NCBI RefSeq assembly: GCF_014205215.1
Contig: NZ_JACHNC010000001.1
Span: 9,234,501-9,298,500, forward strand
Direction: 5' to 3'
Length of the DNA: 64,000 nucleotides
Origin: Actinoplanes lobatus
GTDB taxonomy: Bacteria; Actinomycetota; Actinomycetes; Mycobacteriales; Micromonosporaceae
The notes beneath the pieces are model-generated. The model saw only the letters and a program-made list of their open reading frames with translations, had not been told where the DNA came from and ran no database searches. Made by a program: the position numbers and the translations under genes. Shown here one piece after another: positions 27,842 to 37,400 of the stretch; positions within the stretch are counted from its first letter, which is position 1; each line of letters opens with the position of its first letter.

Positions 27842-28569
27842 TTCGAGCTCCCGGCGAGGGCGTGGACGAGATAGGAGGCGACCTCGCGGGGCGTGGTGCC
27901 GCGGCTGAAGATCCGGTCGACGCCCAGCTCGCCCGTCATCAGCTCGTCGAACCGGGGCCCGCCGACGATCAGCAGGGGCCGTCTGCCGGCCGGCAGCGCC
28001 TCCCGGAACGCCGCCGACATGGCCCGGGTGTTCTGGAGATGCGCGTCGCGCTGGGTGACCACCTGGGAGACCAGCACGGCGTCGGCCTTCTTCTCCCGGG
28101 CGGTCTCCACCAGGTCGGGCACCGACACCTGGGCGCCCATGTTGGTGACCGACAGCTCGGAGTAGTACTCCAGGCCCTTCTCGCCGGCGATGCCCTTGAG
28201 GTTGAGGATGGCGTCGATGCCGACGGTGTGCGCGTCGGTGCCGATGCAGGCGCCGACCACGTTGAGCCGCCGCCGCAGCCGCCGTTTGATCGCGGCGTTG
28301 ACCTCCTTGGCGCTCAGGAGCGGGAAGTCGCGCTCGACCACCTGGACCTTCTCGGTGTCGACGAGGTGGTTCACCTTGCCGTACACGACGAAGAAGGTGT
28401 AGCCGTCGCCCATCTGCTTGGCGTGCACCAGCATGGCCGGGTCCATGCCCATCTTGCCGGCCAGCTGGAGGGCGGCGCCCTCGGCGCGTTTGTCGTGCGG
28501 GATCGGCAGGGTGAAGGAGATCTGCACCATGCCGTCGCCGGTGGTGTCCCCATAGGGCCGGATGATCAC
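27838..28569 (-). CDS. kamE: Lysine 5,6-aminomutase beta subunit (B12-binding)
   Basis: A 243-residue cobalamin-binding subunit. The B12 base-off motif D-x-H-x-x-G is seen at 112-117 ([12 protein letters not shown]), with the further B12-domain segments [16 protein letters not shown] and [12 protein letters not shown]. The N-terminal dimerisation part has [17 protein letters not shown] Lys just after the B12 motif ([18 protein letters not shown]) is the likely PLP Lys carried by this subunit in the clostridial enzyme. The GTG start overlaps kamD; the open frame upstream is a shadow. Confidence 0.93.
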   Translation of the reverse strand: MIIRPYGDTTGDGMVQISFTLPIPHDKRAEGAALQLAGKMGMDPAMLVHAKQMGDGYTFFVVYGKVNHLVDTEKVQVVERDFPLLSAKEVNAAIKRRLRRRLNVVGACIGTDAHTVGIDAILNLKGIAGEKGLEYYSELSVTNMGAQVSVPDLVETAREKKADAVLVSQVVTQRDAHLQNTRAMSAAFREALPAGRRPLLIVGGPRFDELMTGELGVDRIFSRGTTPREVASYLVHALAGSSK

Positions 28570-30101
28570 AGCGCCTCCGCGACCGGGTTGTAGTAGTCCT
28601 CGTCCTGCTTCTCGACGCCGTCCAGGCCCTTGCCCCGGTCCGCGGGCCGTTTCATGATCCCGAACGTGCCGTCCGCGATGGCGTTGAGCATCCCGTCGTC
28701 GACGATGCGCTCCAGCAGGTCGATCGCCTCGGACAGGACCTGGTTCGCGCGGCCGCGGATGAACGGCCCGGGGGTGAAGTCCTCGTGCAGGTTCCCGGCG
28801 CCGTTGAGGACGTACCGGACGTTCTGGAGGGCGATGTCGCGGTCGGACAGCCAGGGCGTGACGACCGCCTCGGTCATCATGCCGACCAGCAGGATGCTCT
28901 GCCCGGTGAGCGCCCCGGCCAGGTTGAAGAAGCCGTCGAGCAGGTTGCCGCGGAAGACGTCCCCGGTCATGTGCTTGGTCGGCGGCATCCACTTCAGCGG
29001 CGCATCGGGGAACAGTTCACGGGCGAGCAGCGCGTGCGCCAGCTCCAGCCGGAACGACTCCGGCAGATCCGGATTTATCTCGAAAGCGTGCCCCAGGCCC
29101 AGCTGCCAGTCCGCCAGCCCCGCCTCGTGGGCGAAGTACTCGTTCATCAACTGCGACACCGTCACCGTGTGCGCGGCCTCGACGGCGTCGGCGGTGGTCA
29201 GGTAGTTGTCCTCGCCGGTGTTGATGACGATCCCGGCACGGGCGTGGATCTGCCGGGAGAACCGCTGGTCGACGAAGGTGCGGATCGGGTTGATGTCGCG
29301 GAACAGGATGCCGTACATCGAGTCGTTGAGCATCATGTCCAGGCGCTCCAGCCCGGCCAGCGTGGCGATCTCCGGCATGCACAGGCCGGAGGCGTAGTTG
29401 GTCAGCCGCACGTACCGGCCGACCTCCTTCGACGTCTCGTCCAGGGCGGCCCGCATCAGCCGGAAGTTCTCCTGCGTGGCGTAGGTGCCGGCGAACCCCT
29501 CCCGGGTGGCGCCCTCCGGCACGTAGTCCAGCAGCGACTGCCCGGTGGACCGGATCACCGCGATCACGTCCGCGCCGGCCCGCGCCGCCGCCTGGGCCTG
29601 CGGGATGTCCTCGTAGATGTCGCCGGTGGCCACGATCAGGTAGATCCACGGGCGCTGCTTCGGGTCCCCGTGCCGCTTGATCAGCCGGTCCCGCTCGGCC
29701 CGCCGCCGGTCGATCGTCCGGAGGCCGGCCGCGGTGGCGCGCTTGGCCCTCTGCCGGGCCTTGCCGGGAGACGCCGGAACGGTGAACCGCACCGACCCCG
29801 CCGCGGCCTTCTGCGCCAGGACCGTCACGTCCTCCACACCGGTCGTCTCCATCGCGTGGAACACCGGCACGGCCACCCCGTGACCGAGCCCGACGTCCGC
29901 ACGCACCGCGTCGACCAGCCGGTTCACCCACGGGATGCCGTCCGGGTCGGCGCCGGTCACCCCGGCCAGCCGCAGCACCGCACGCTCCACCGACACGGTC
30001 GTGTGCGACCGCGCCAGGTCGACCACCGGCCGCCCCGCGGTCGCGGCGAGCGCCCTCGCCCGCGCGACCACAGTCGCATCCAGATCCAGCTTCCCGGCCA
30101 A
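28566..30101 (-). CDS. kamD: Lysine 5,6-aminomutase alpha subunit
   Basis: A 511-residue catalytic subunit that, with KamE, adenosylcobalamin and PLP, moves the terminal amino group of beta-lysine (or D-lysine) to give 3,5-diaminohexanoate (or 2,5-). Family segments include [71 protein letters not shown] and [13 protein letters not shown]. The start is a TTG seven bases after AGGAGG; there is no ATG nearby, and 14 bp separate this TTG from the end of the amidohydrolase gene. Length agrees with known KamD proteins. Confidence 0.93.
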   Translation of the reverse strand: MAGKLDLDATVVARARALAATAGRPVVDLARSHTTVSVERAVLRLAGVTGADPDGIPWVNRLVDAVRADVGLGHGVAVPVFHAMETTGVEDVTVLAQKAAAGSVRFTVPASPGKARQRAKRATAAGLRTIDRRRAERDRLIKRHGDPKQRPWIYLIVATGDIYEDIPQAQAAARAGADVIAVIRSTGQSLLDYVPEGATREGFAGTYATQENFRLMRAALDETSKEVGRYVRLTNYASGLCMPEIATLAGLERLDMMLNDSMYGILFRDINPIRTFVDQRFSRQIHARAGIVINTGEDNYLTTADAVEAAHTVTVSQLMNEYFAHEAGLADWQLGLGHAFEINPDLPESFRLELAHALLARELFPDAPLKWMPPTKHMTGDVFRGNLLDGFFNLAGALTGQSILLVGMMTEAVVTPWLSDRDIALQNVRYVLNGAGNLHEDFTPGPFIRGRANQVLSEAIDLLERIVDDGMLNAIADGTFGIMKRPADRGKGLDGVEKQDEDYYNPVAEAL

Positions 30102-30115
30102 CGAAACGCCTCCTG

Positions 30116-31654
30116 TTACCTCTCGAAAATCGTGTCGCCGCGCAGCACCGTGCGACGGCAGACCGGACGGGCCGGCTCGGCGCCGTCCACGTCCGGCAGC
30201 AGGGCCGGGAGGCCGTCGGCCAGCCCGGCCGGGGTCTCCCAGGCCGCGAACGTCGCCGTCGCGCCCGGCTTGAGCACGCCCGCGTTCTGCACACCGGCGG
30301 CCCGCCAGCCGCCCGCGCTGCTCGCCGCGAACGCCGACCGGACGCTCATCCGGAACCTCGGGTTCCGCGGGGCCGCGGCGGCCAGCACCACCGCCCACGG
30401 GTCGAGCGCGGTCACCGGCGAGTCCGACCCGAACGCCAGCGCCACCCCGGTCGCGTGCATCGCCCCGATCGGGTTGCTGGCCAGCGCCCGGTCGGTGCCG
30501 AGGCGCTGCGCGTACATCCGGTCCGGGCCGCCCCACAGCGCGTCGAAGACCGGCTGGACCGACGCGATCACGCCGAACTCGACCATCCGGGCGATCATCG
30601 CCTTGTCGATCAGCTCGACGTGCTCGATCCGGTGATGACCCTCGCGCAGCCGGTCGACGCCGACGCTCTTCGCGGCGATCGCGAAACCCTCCAGGACCGT
30701 CTCGATGGCGGCGTCGCCGATCGCGTGGAAACCGCCCTGGAACCCGATCCGGATGCAGTCCAGCAGGTGGTCGGCGGCCTGCTCGGCGGTCAGGAACGCC
30801 TCGCCGCAGCCGTGGTCGCCGTCGTGGTACGGCGACCGCACCGACGCCGTCCGGGAACCGAGCGCGCCGTCCGCGTACAGGTCGCCGGCCGCGCCGTGCG
30901 CGCCCAGGTCCCGCGCCCGCTCCGCGCCGCCCAGCTCGCCCCAGTAGCCGAACACCTGCGGCAGGCCCTGCCCGGAGAGCGCCAGCACCGACGCGAAGTC
31001 CGCCTCGCTGGAGGTCCCCGGGCCGCCGCACTCGTGCACCGCCGCGATACCCATCGACGCGGCCCGGGCCAGCGCGGTGCGCTGCGCCGCGGCCCGCTGC
31101 TCCGGCGTCAGCGAGCCGAGCGACACGGCCCGCACCGCGTGGTGCGCGGCCTCCCGCACCCAGCCGGACTCGTGGTAGCCGTCCACCCCGGCCGCCACCG
31201 GCAACAGCGACGACGAGGCGAGCGCCGAATGCACCGACGCCTGCGACAGGTACACCTTGCGGCCGCCGGCGGCGCGGTCCAGCTGCTCCGCGGTCGGCGG
31301 CGTCTGGTCGCTCCAGGTCGACTCGTCCCAGCCGTGCCCGTGCACCACCCCACCGGCCGGGCGGGTCGCCGCGAACGCCGCCACCCTCTCCAGCAGCTCG
31401 CCCGGCGACCGCACCGCCGACAGGTCCAGGCCGTCGAAGGCCAGGCCGGTGTCGGTGGCGTGCACATGCGCGTCGACGAACGCCGGGGTGACCAGCGCGC
31501 CGTCCAGGTCGACGGTGACGTCGGCGGCCGGCGCGTCGCCCGAGTCGCCCAGCCAGGCGATCGTGTCGCCCCGGGTGACCATGGCGGTGGCGCGGGGTTC
31601 CGCGGCCGAGTAGAAGCGGCCGTTGACGTAGCGAACCGAGGGTGTGTCAGTCAT
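30116..31654 (-). CDS. YtcJ-like metal-dependent amidohydrolase within the lysine operon
   Basis: A 512-residue amidohydrolase-3 family protein. Metal ligands are the HxH at 63-65 (DAHVHATD), later His in GGFHAIGDAAI and HHRIEHVEL, and the terminal Asp in AFGSDSPVTALDPW. It lies 5 bp after kdd and 14 bp before kamD, so it is part of the pathway operon, in the place where a cleavage enzyme would be expected. YtcJ relatives hydrolyse amides, formamides or lactams. It might act on a cyclised or acylated intermediate; that is inference. Confidence 0.82.
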   Translation of the reverse strand: MTDTPSVRYVNGRFYSAAEPRATAMVTRGDTIAWLGDSGDAPAADVTVDLDGALVTPAFVDAHVHATDTGLAFDGLDLSAVRSPGELLERVAAFAATRPAGGVVHGHGWDESTWSDQTPPTAEQLDRAAGGRKVYLSQASVHSALASSSLLPVAAGVDGYHESGWVREAAHHAVRAVSLGSLTPEQRAAAQRTALARAASMGIAAVHECGGPGTSSEADFASVLALSGQGLPQVFGYWGELGGAERARDLGAHGAAGDLYADGALGSRTASVRSPYHDGDHGCGEAFLTAEQAADHLLDCIRIGFQGGFHAIGDAAIETVLEGFAIAAKSVGVDRLREGHHRIEHVELIDKAMIARMVEFGVIASVQPVFDALWGGPDRMYAQRLGTDRALASNPIGAMHATGVALAFGSDSPVTALDPWAVVLAAAAPRNPRFRMSVRSAFAASSAGGWRAAGVQNAGVLKPGATATFAAWETPAGLADGLPALLPDVDGAEPARPVCRRTVLRGDTIFER

Positions 31655-31659
31655 GCGCG

Positions 31660-32670
31660 TCAGTCTGCCGCGATCCGTGCCTCGAAGAGGGAGCGCACCG
31701 CGGGAACCTGGCGCAGCAGGTCCACCGCGAAATCGGCGTGACCCGGCACGAAACCGTTCCCGACCAGCATCGTCACGTCCGCGGCCAGGCCCTCGGCGCC
31801 CAGCGCGGCGGCCGGGAAGCTGGTCGCCATGGAGAAGAAGATCACGGTCCCGCCGGCCGCGGTGGCCAGGATCGCGCCGTGCTCACAGCCGGGCACGTCC
31901 ACGCAGACCACGGTGACGTCGGCGGGCTCCCCGACCGCCTCGCTCACCGCGACCGGGTCCCGGGCGTCGGCGATCGCGATCTCGTCGGCGAGTCCGGCTT
32001 CGAGCAGCGCGTCCCGCTCGGCCTCGTTCAACACCACGGCTTTGGTACGGGCACCCGCGCGCTTCGCCGCGGCAAGGGTGAGGGACCCGCTCTTGCCGGC
32101 GCCGCCGAGCACCGCCACGGTGGCCGCCCTGGTCGCCCGGACCACCCGGTCGGTCAGCGCCGGGGCGCCGCACACGTCGTAGACGGCGAGCGCCAGCTCG
32201 GGCGCCAGGTCCTCGGGCAGCACCCCGACCACGGAACGGCCGAACAGGATCGCCGTGCCCTCGGCCGGCACCTGCTCGCTCAGCCCGTCCCAGCCGGTCA
32301 GCCCGTCGGTGATCCGCAGCGGGGTCAGGGTCAGCGACACCAGCGTGGCGACCCGGTCACCCGGCTTGACCGCCAGCGACGACTCCGGGCCGACCTCGTC
32401 GACCACGCCGATCAGCATGCCGCCCGAGCCGGTCACCGGGTTGTGCATCTTGCCCCGCGTCCCGACGATCTCCAGCACCTCGGCGCGGATCGCGGCGCCG
32501 TCGCCCGCGTGCTTCTCGGCGAGCTGCCGGTAGCTGGCGGCGTCCAGGTTGAGCCGCTGGACCCGGATGCGCACCTCGTCCGGCGCGATCCGCGGGTCCG
32601 CGTCCAGCTTCCACGCGGCCTGCGGCAGCACGCCGGCCGGCTCGATCACCCGACGCAACCCGATGCTCAT
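31660..32670 (-). CDS. kdd: L-erythro-3,5-diaminohexanoate dehydrogenase
   Basis: A 336-residue oxidoreductase with zinc-independent MDR-like folding. Kdd signatures are LNLDAASYRQLAE, VGTRGKMHNPVTGSGGMLIG, the NAD-binding VAVLGGAGKSGSLTLAAAKRAG, VVCVDVPGCEHGAIL and GTVIFFSMATSFPAAALGAEG. It oxidises 3,5-diaminohexanoate to 5-amino-3-oxohexanoate. The ATG at 32670 was chosen with GAGAGG ten bases upstream; a GTG three codons earlier is possible. It heads the leftward operon, divergent from kamA. Confidence 0.92.
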   Translation of the reverse strand: MSIGLRRVIEPAGVLPQAAWKLDADPRIAPDEVRIRVQRLNLDAASYRQLAEKHAGDGAAIRAEVLEIVGTRGKMHNPVTGSGGMLIGVVDEVGPESSLAVKPGDRVATLVSLTLTPLRITDGLTGWDGLSEQVPAEGTAILFGRSVVGVLPEDLAPELALAVYDVCGAPALTDRVVRATRAATVAVLGGAGKSGSLTLAAAKRAGARTKAVVLNEAERDALLEAGLADEIAIADARDPVAVSEAVGEPADVTVVCVDVPGCEHGAILATAAGGTVIFFSMATSFPAAALGAEGLAADVTMLVGNGFVPGHADFAVDLLRQVPAVRSLFEARIAAD

Positions 32671-32752
32671 GCTTCCCACACCTCTCTCACGTTAAAAACA
32701 CTGTCATATCGCGGCCCTACCGTAAATCCTTCGCGTACCCGCTTTCTAGACC

Positions 32753-32763
32753 GGAGATTCTCC
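32753..32763. promoter_or_regulatory. Palindrome in the divergent kdd/kamA promoter region
   Basis: GGAGATTCTCC, a perfect 11-bp palindrome, lies 41 bp upstream of the kamA start in the 133-bp gap between kdd and kamA. The gap is AT-richer than the genes (TTAAAAACACTGTCATAT). It is a candidate operator for co-control of the two arms of the lysine pathway. Confidence 0.35.
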
Positions 32764-32803
32764 AGTACGTTGATCAGCAGTCCAAATGTTGGGAGGGATC
32801 GGC

Positions 32804-34159
32804 GTGGCAGAGACCGTGGCGGGACAGCCGTACGAGTACCAGCGGCGTGAGCTGGTCGAGCCGGACTGGACCCGGTTCCCCGGCTGGCGCGACGTGACCG
32901 CCGCCCAGTGGCAGTCCGCCCAGTGGCAGCGGGTCAACTGCGTCAAGAACATCAAGCAACTGCGGGCCGTGCTCGGCGATCTCGTCGACGAGTCGTTCTA
33001 CGCCGACCTGGAAGACGACCACCAGCGCCTGGCGACCATGTCGATGCTGCTGCCACCGCAGATGCTCAACACCATGGTCCCGGACCGGGCGCCGGACACC
33101 GCGTCGTTCTACGCCGACCCGGTCCGGCGGTACATGCTGCCCGTCGCCACCGACCGGCACCTCGACTGGCCGTCACACCCGCACGCCACCCGCGACTCCC
33201 TGCACGAGCACGACATGTGGGTCGCCGAAGGGCTCACCCACCGCTACCCGACCAAGGTGCTGGCCGAACTGCTGTCCACCTGCCCGCAGTACTGCGGCCA
33301 CTGCACCCGGATGGACCTGGTCGGCAACAGCACCCCCACCGTCGACAAGCTGAAACTGACGCTCAAGCCCGTCGACCGGTACACGCTGCACCTCGACTAC
33401 CTCAAGGCCCACCCCGGGGTCCGCGACGTGGTGGTGTCCGGCGGCGACGTGGCCAACGTGCCGTGGAAGCAGCTCGAGGCGTACCTCATGGGGCTGCTGT
33501 CGGTGCCGACCGTGCGCGACATCCGGCTGGCCACCAAGGCGCTCATGGGGCTGCCACAGCACTGGCTCCAGGACGACGTGGTCGAAGGCATGCACCGGGT
33601 CGCCGTGACGGCCCAGCGACGCGGCGTCAACCTGGCCGTGCACACCCACGTCAACCACGTGAACTCGCTGACGCCACTGGTCGCGCGCGCCGTGCGTACG
33701 CTGCTCGAAGTCGGCGTGCGTGACGTGCGCAACCAGGGTGTGCTGATGCGGGGTGTCAATGCCACCGTGGGTGACCTGCTCGACCTCTGCTTCGCGCTCC
33801 AGGGCGAGGCCGGGATCCTGCCGTACTACTTCTACATGTGCGACATGATCCCCAACGCGGAGCACTGGCGGGTCCCGGTGTGGCACGCCCAGCAACTCCA
33901 GCACGACCTGATGGGCTACCTGCCGGGGTACGCGACCCCGCGAATCGTCTGCGACGTGCCGTTCGTCGGCAAGCGCTGGGTGCACATGATCTCCGACTAC
34001 GACCGGGAGCACGGCATCTCCTACTGGACGAAGAACTACCGCACCTCGATCGAGGCCGACGACAGCGAGGCCCTCTCCAAGCTGTACGCCTACTACGACC
34101 CGATCGACACGCTGCCCGAGTCGGGCCAGGACTGGTGGCGCAAGCAGCAGCAGGCATGA
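32804..34159 (+). CDS. kamA: Lysine 2,3-aminomutase (radical SAM, PLP)
   Basis: A 451-residue KamA-family radical SAM enzyme that converts L-lysine to L-beta-lysine. The [4Fe-4S]/SAM cluster motif C-x3-C-x2-C is at 160, 164 and 167 (STCPQYCGHC), with DVVVSGGDVANVP, RLATKALMGLPQHW, NLAVHTHVNHVN and a PLP-type Lys near CDVPFVGKRWVHM. The GTG start follows GGGAGGGATC; the ATG 18 bp earlier would place the ribosome site inside the gene. KamA also occurs in beta-lysine antibiotic and osmolyte pathways, but here the 5,6-mutase neighbours indicate catabolism. Confidence 0.92.
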   Translation: MAETVAGQPYEYQRRELVEPDWTRFPGWRDVTAAQWQSAQWQRVNCVKNIKQLRAVLGDLVDESFYADLEDDHQRLATMSMLLPPQMLNTMVPDRAPDTASFYADPVRRYMLPVATDRHLDWPSHPHATRDSLHEHDMWVAEGLTHRYPTKVLAELLSTCPQYCGHCTRMDLVGNSTPTVDKLKLTLKPVDRYTLHLDYLKAHPGVRDVVVSGGDVANVPWKQLEAYLMGLLSVPTVRDIRLATKALMGLPQHWLQDDVVEGMHRVAVTAQRRGVNLAVHTHVNHVNSLTPLVARAVRTLLEVGVRDVRNQGVLMRGVNATVGDLLDLCFALQGEAGILPYYFYMCDMIPNAEHWRVPVWHAQQLQHDLMGYLPGYATPRIVCDVPFVGKRWVHMISDYDREHGISYWTKNYRTSIEADDSEALSKLYAYYDPIDTLPESGQDWWRKQQQA

Positions 34160-34192
34160 CGAAAGGGAGGCACCTCGGTGCCTCCCTTTCGT
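34159..34192. terminator. Bidirectional hairpin terminator after kamA
   Basis: A 15-16 bp perfect stem (ACGAAAGGGAGGCACC with its complement) around a CTCG-type loop lies between convergent kamA and the csbD-like gene; on the plus strand it ends in TTTCGTT. Confidence 0.8.
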
Positions 34193-34202
34193 TCCGTATG
34201 CC

Positions 34203-34394
34203 CTAGCTGAGGGCGTCCCGGACGTCGCGGCCGGCGTCCTTGACGTGCTCGCCGGCCTGCTTGGCCTTCGCGGCCATCTCCTGGGCCTGGCCCTCGGCGG
34301 AGAGGCGCTCGTTGCCGGTCGCCCCGCCGATGCCCTGCTTCGCCTTGCCGGCCATCTCCTCAGCCTTGTTCTTGGCCTTGTCGGCGATGCTCAT
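34203..34394 (-). CDS. CsbD-family stress protein
   Basis: A 63-residue hydrophilic Lys/Ala/Glu-rich protein (MSIADKAKNKAEEMAGKAKQ, GIGGATGNERLSAEGQAQE, a helical tail), matching CsbD-like general stress proteins, which are intrinsically flexible and of unknown mechanism. GGAGGCTGACG precedes the ATG. A GTTT-N16-GGGCAT promoter-like pair lies just upstream, fitting control by a SigB-type stress sigma factor. Confidence 0.85.
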   Translation of the reverse strand: MSIADKAKNKAEEMAGKAKQGIGGATGNERLSAEGQAQEMAAKAKQAGEHVKDAGRDVRDALS

Positions 34395-34430
34395 CGTCAG
34401 CCTCCTTGATCGGTTGCCCTCACCCGGTCA

Positions 34431-34456
34431 ATGCCCGGCAGGCCCCCCTTTGAAAC
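34431..34456 (-). promoter_or_regulatory. SigB-like promoter of the csbD gene (GTTT-N16-GGGCAT)
   Basis: On the minus strand GTTT and GGGCAT are 16 bases apart, close to the GNTT-N14-16-GGGTAT form of general-stress promoters in Bacillus and Streptomyces. The -10 ends 37 bp before the csbD start. Confidence 0.5.
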
Positions 34457-34477
34457 GGCTCTTCCCCTCCGCTCCCG

Positions 34478-37400
34478 TCAGGAGCCGTCCGCGAGGCCGG
34501 AATCCTTCAGAAACTCCATGATCTGGGCCACCACCTGGTCATCGCCGATCTCCACGGCTGCCGCGAGAGCACGATCGAACGCCGCCCGGGCCAGGTCAGG
34601 CGCATCTCGTGACAGCAACACGCCCAGCCCGATTCCGACATCGACGATGCCTGCCGCGTCCCCGGCGCGGATGACCAGCGGGAACGCCTCCATCAGGTGA
34701 TCGATGGCGGATTTCGGGTTTCCCAGGGCGAGTTCGGCCATGGCGACATCCACCCGTGCGCCGGCGATCGCCTTCGGTTCGCCGAGCCTTTCCCGCAGGG
34801 GCAGTTGGTGGTCACGCCGAATCCGGACGGCTTCTTCATGATCACCGCGCCGGGACAGGATGGTGGCGATCTGGCCCCAGGTGATCGCGGCCGAGTACAG
34901 GTCCCCGATCCGTTCGTAGATCGGCAACTCGATCTCCCGGCGGATGCGAAGCTCCTCCTCGTCCTCGCCCTGTTCACTCAGGACGTCGGCGATACCGCTC
35001 CAGGTCAGTGCGATCTCCCGGGTCTCCCGCAGGCGTTCGAAGATCGGCAGCTGTATCTCACGGCGGATGCGTAACGCCTCGTCGAAGTCCCCGCGCCGCA
35101 CGGCGACATGAGCCACCCGTCCCCAGGAGGCCGCGCTTTCCCGGCTCTCCCCCAGACGCTCGTACACGGGTTGCTGGATCTCGCGATGGATTCGCAGCAC
35201 CTCGTCGTACTCACCGCGCTCGAACAGGATGTCGGCGATCCTCCCCCAGGTCACCGCGACCTCTCTGCTCTCGCCGAGACGTTCGTACACCGGCAACTCG
35301 ACCTCACGGCGGATGCGCAGCGCCTCATCGTCCTGGCCCTGGCGGTACAGGATGTCAGCGATGCTGCCCCAGGTCGCGGCGATCTCCCGGCTCTCACCGA
35401 GACGCGTGTAGACCGGCAACTGAACGTCACGGTGAATCCGCAGTGCCTCCTCGTACTCGCCCCGCGAGGTCAGCACCCTCGCGATGGAACCCTGGACGAC
35501 CGTGGCCTCATATTCCGCTCCGTTCGCCGTGAGCAGCTCGTAGGAGTGACGCAGGCCGGCCTCGCCGCGCTCCAGTTCGCCGAGGGCGATCAGACGGTGC
35601 GCCTGTTCGTCGATCACACGAGCGATCTCGAGAGGGTCCTCGTCGTCCAGGTCACCCGACCCCGCTTCGGAGACCGCACGCTCCAGCAGGACGTCCGCGA
35701 CCTCACCTCGCCCATCCGAGAGTGCCGCGGCCGCCACCCGGCGAAGGAGCATGATCGGAGCCGGTCGCCCGTGCCGGTCCAGCAGAGCGATGGCGTCCAG
35801 CCCGAACCGGCAAGCCTCGCCTGCGTGGTTGCCGCGCATCTCGAAGAGAGCATCGACCGCGCTGGCGGTGATGATCTCGGGATCATCCGCGAGCAGGCCG
35901 AGGCGCGCCAGCTGCGACGCCATCAGTGGGTCCCGGAGTTTGCGTGCGTCGGCGCCGCCCCAGGCGTCGTACAGCAACGAAGCGACCACGGTCGCCGTTT
36001 CCACACGCTCAGCCTCACTCAGTGGGACCAGCCTGCCCACCACCAGCCCATTGGCCGCGCTGGCCGACTGATCCGGCCGGAAGACGTCCGGGAAGGTGTC
36101 GGCCAGGCCGAGCGCACGAAGCCGGTCCAGACTTCCGCCCGTTCGCCCGGCGAGACACGTGGTGACCTTCGCCGGGACAGGTAGATCGAACAGGGTGAGA
36201 GCTCGTAGCAGGCCGATGTTCCCGGGACCGGCCAGATCGATGAGGGCGTCCAGAGCGAGGGCCTCCAGAAACCGGCGGACCTCGGCGTCGGAGGGCAGGT
36301 CACCGCGGGCCAGATAGGTTTCCATGCCGTCGAGGACGTTCCCGGCACGGGTCTCGTCGACCTGGTCGCTGTAGACCAGGCGCAGGCCGATCAGGTCCTG
36401 GAGGCCCGGGTTGCCGTGGCTCACCGCAACCGCCCGGCGGGCCAGCTCCTTGCGGGCCACTCGGATCCCCTCCGAGGTGAGGGCCTTCTGACGGGTGGAG
36501 AGCTTGCGCTGGGAGGCATCCGACAGGGGCTCCAGCTGAATCGGTTCGAGGCGCGACTCCAGGCCGTTCAGGGAGAAGCGGAAGCGGCTCGTGACGAGCA
36601 GGCGACTGTCGGTCTCGTCCGGGTCGAAGGCGCGCAGGATCGCGGCGATGACCGGGGCGTGGGCGGCGGACACCCGGTGGTCGCCGGCCGGGTTCGCCTC
36701 CAGGATCTGCTCCAGGTCGTCGACGATCAGCAGCAGGGGGCGCCGGCCCGGGCCGGACTGGGCGCACGGGCCGCTGACCAGGTCGATCAGCAGCGCTTCC
36801 AGGGTTTCGGGGCGGTCGCGGACCTCGGGCAGACGGTGTTCGATCAGCTCGCGGGCCTCGCGGTTCGTGGTGACGGCGGCGGCGATCGCGTCGAGGACGC
36901 CCAGGGCCGTGTAGTCGCCGAAGACGACGGCGACGGCACGGTCGTTGAGGCGGTCGGCGATGCGGGCGGCCAGGCTCGACTTGCCCAGGCGGCCCTGGCC
37001 GTGCAGCAGAACGCCGGCATAGTCGTCGTTACGGAGAGTCAGCAGGGAACGCCGCAACTCACGGCGGCGGCCCACGAACATGTTGGGGGCGGCCACCGGG
37101 ACGTGCTGCTTCTTCTTGTCGAGGAACGTCTTCGTGCCGTGGTCGGCCGACACGAGGGTGCGTTTGCGCTTTCCGGCGACGACCGGGCCGCCGCCGGTGG
37201 GGCCGAGCCAGATGCGGGCCAGGTGCCAGTCCGCCCGTACCTCCGCATGGGTTTGAGCGAGAAGCGCGCGGCGCGCGTCGCCGACGGCGACCGCCAGATC
37301 GGCGCGGGCGCCCAGACGGCGGTACAGCTCCTCGGCGAACAGGGTGGCGGCCACGTCGGTGACCGAACCGTCCCAGCCGATCACCGCGGGGATGCCGGCG

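Noticed and set aside
28785..30635. A 616-codon frame on the plus strand across kamD
   Set aside because: Antisense to the clearly identified kamD and amidohydrolase genes.
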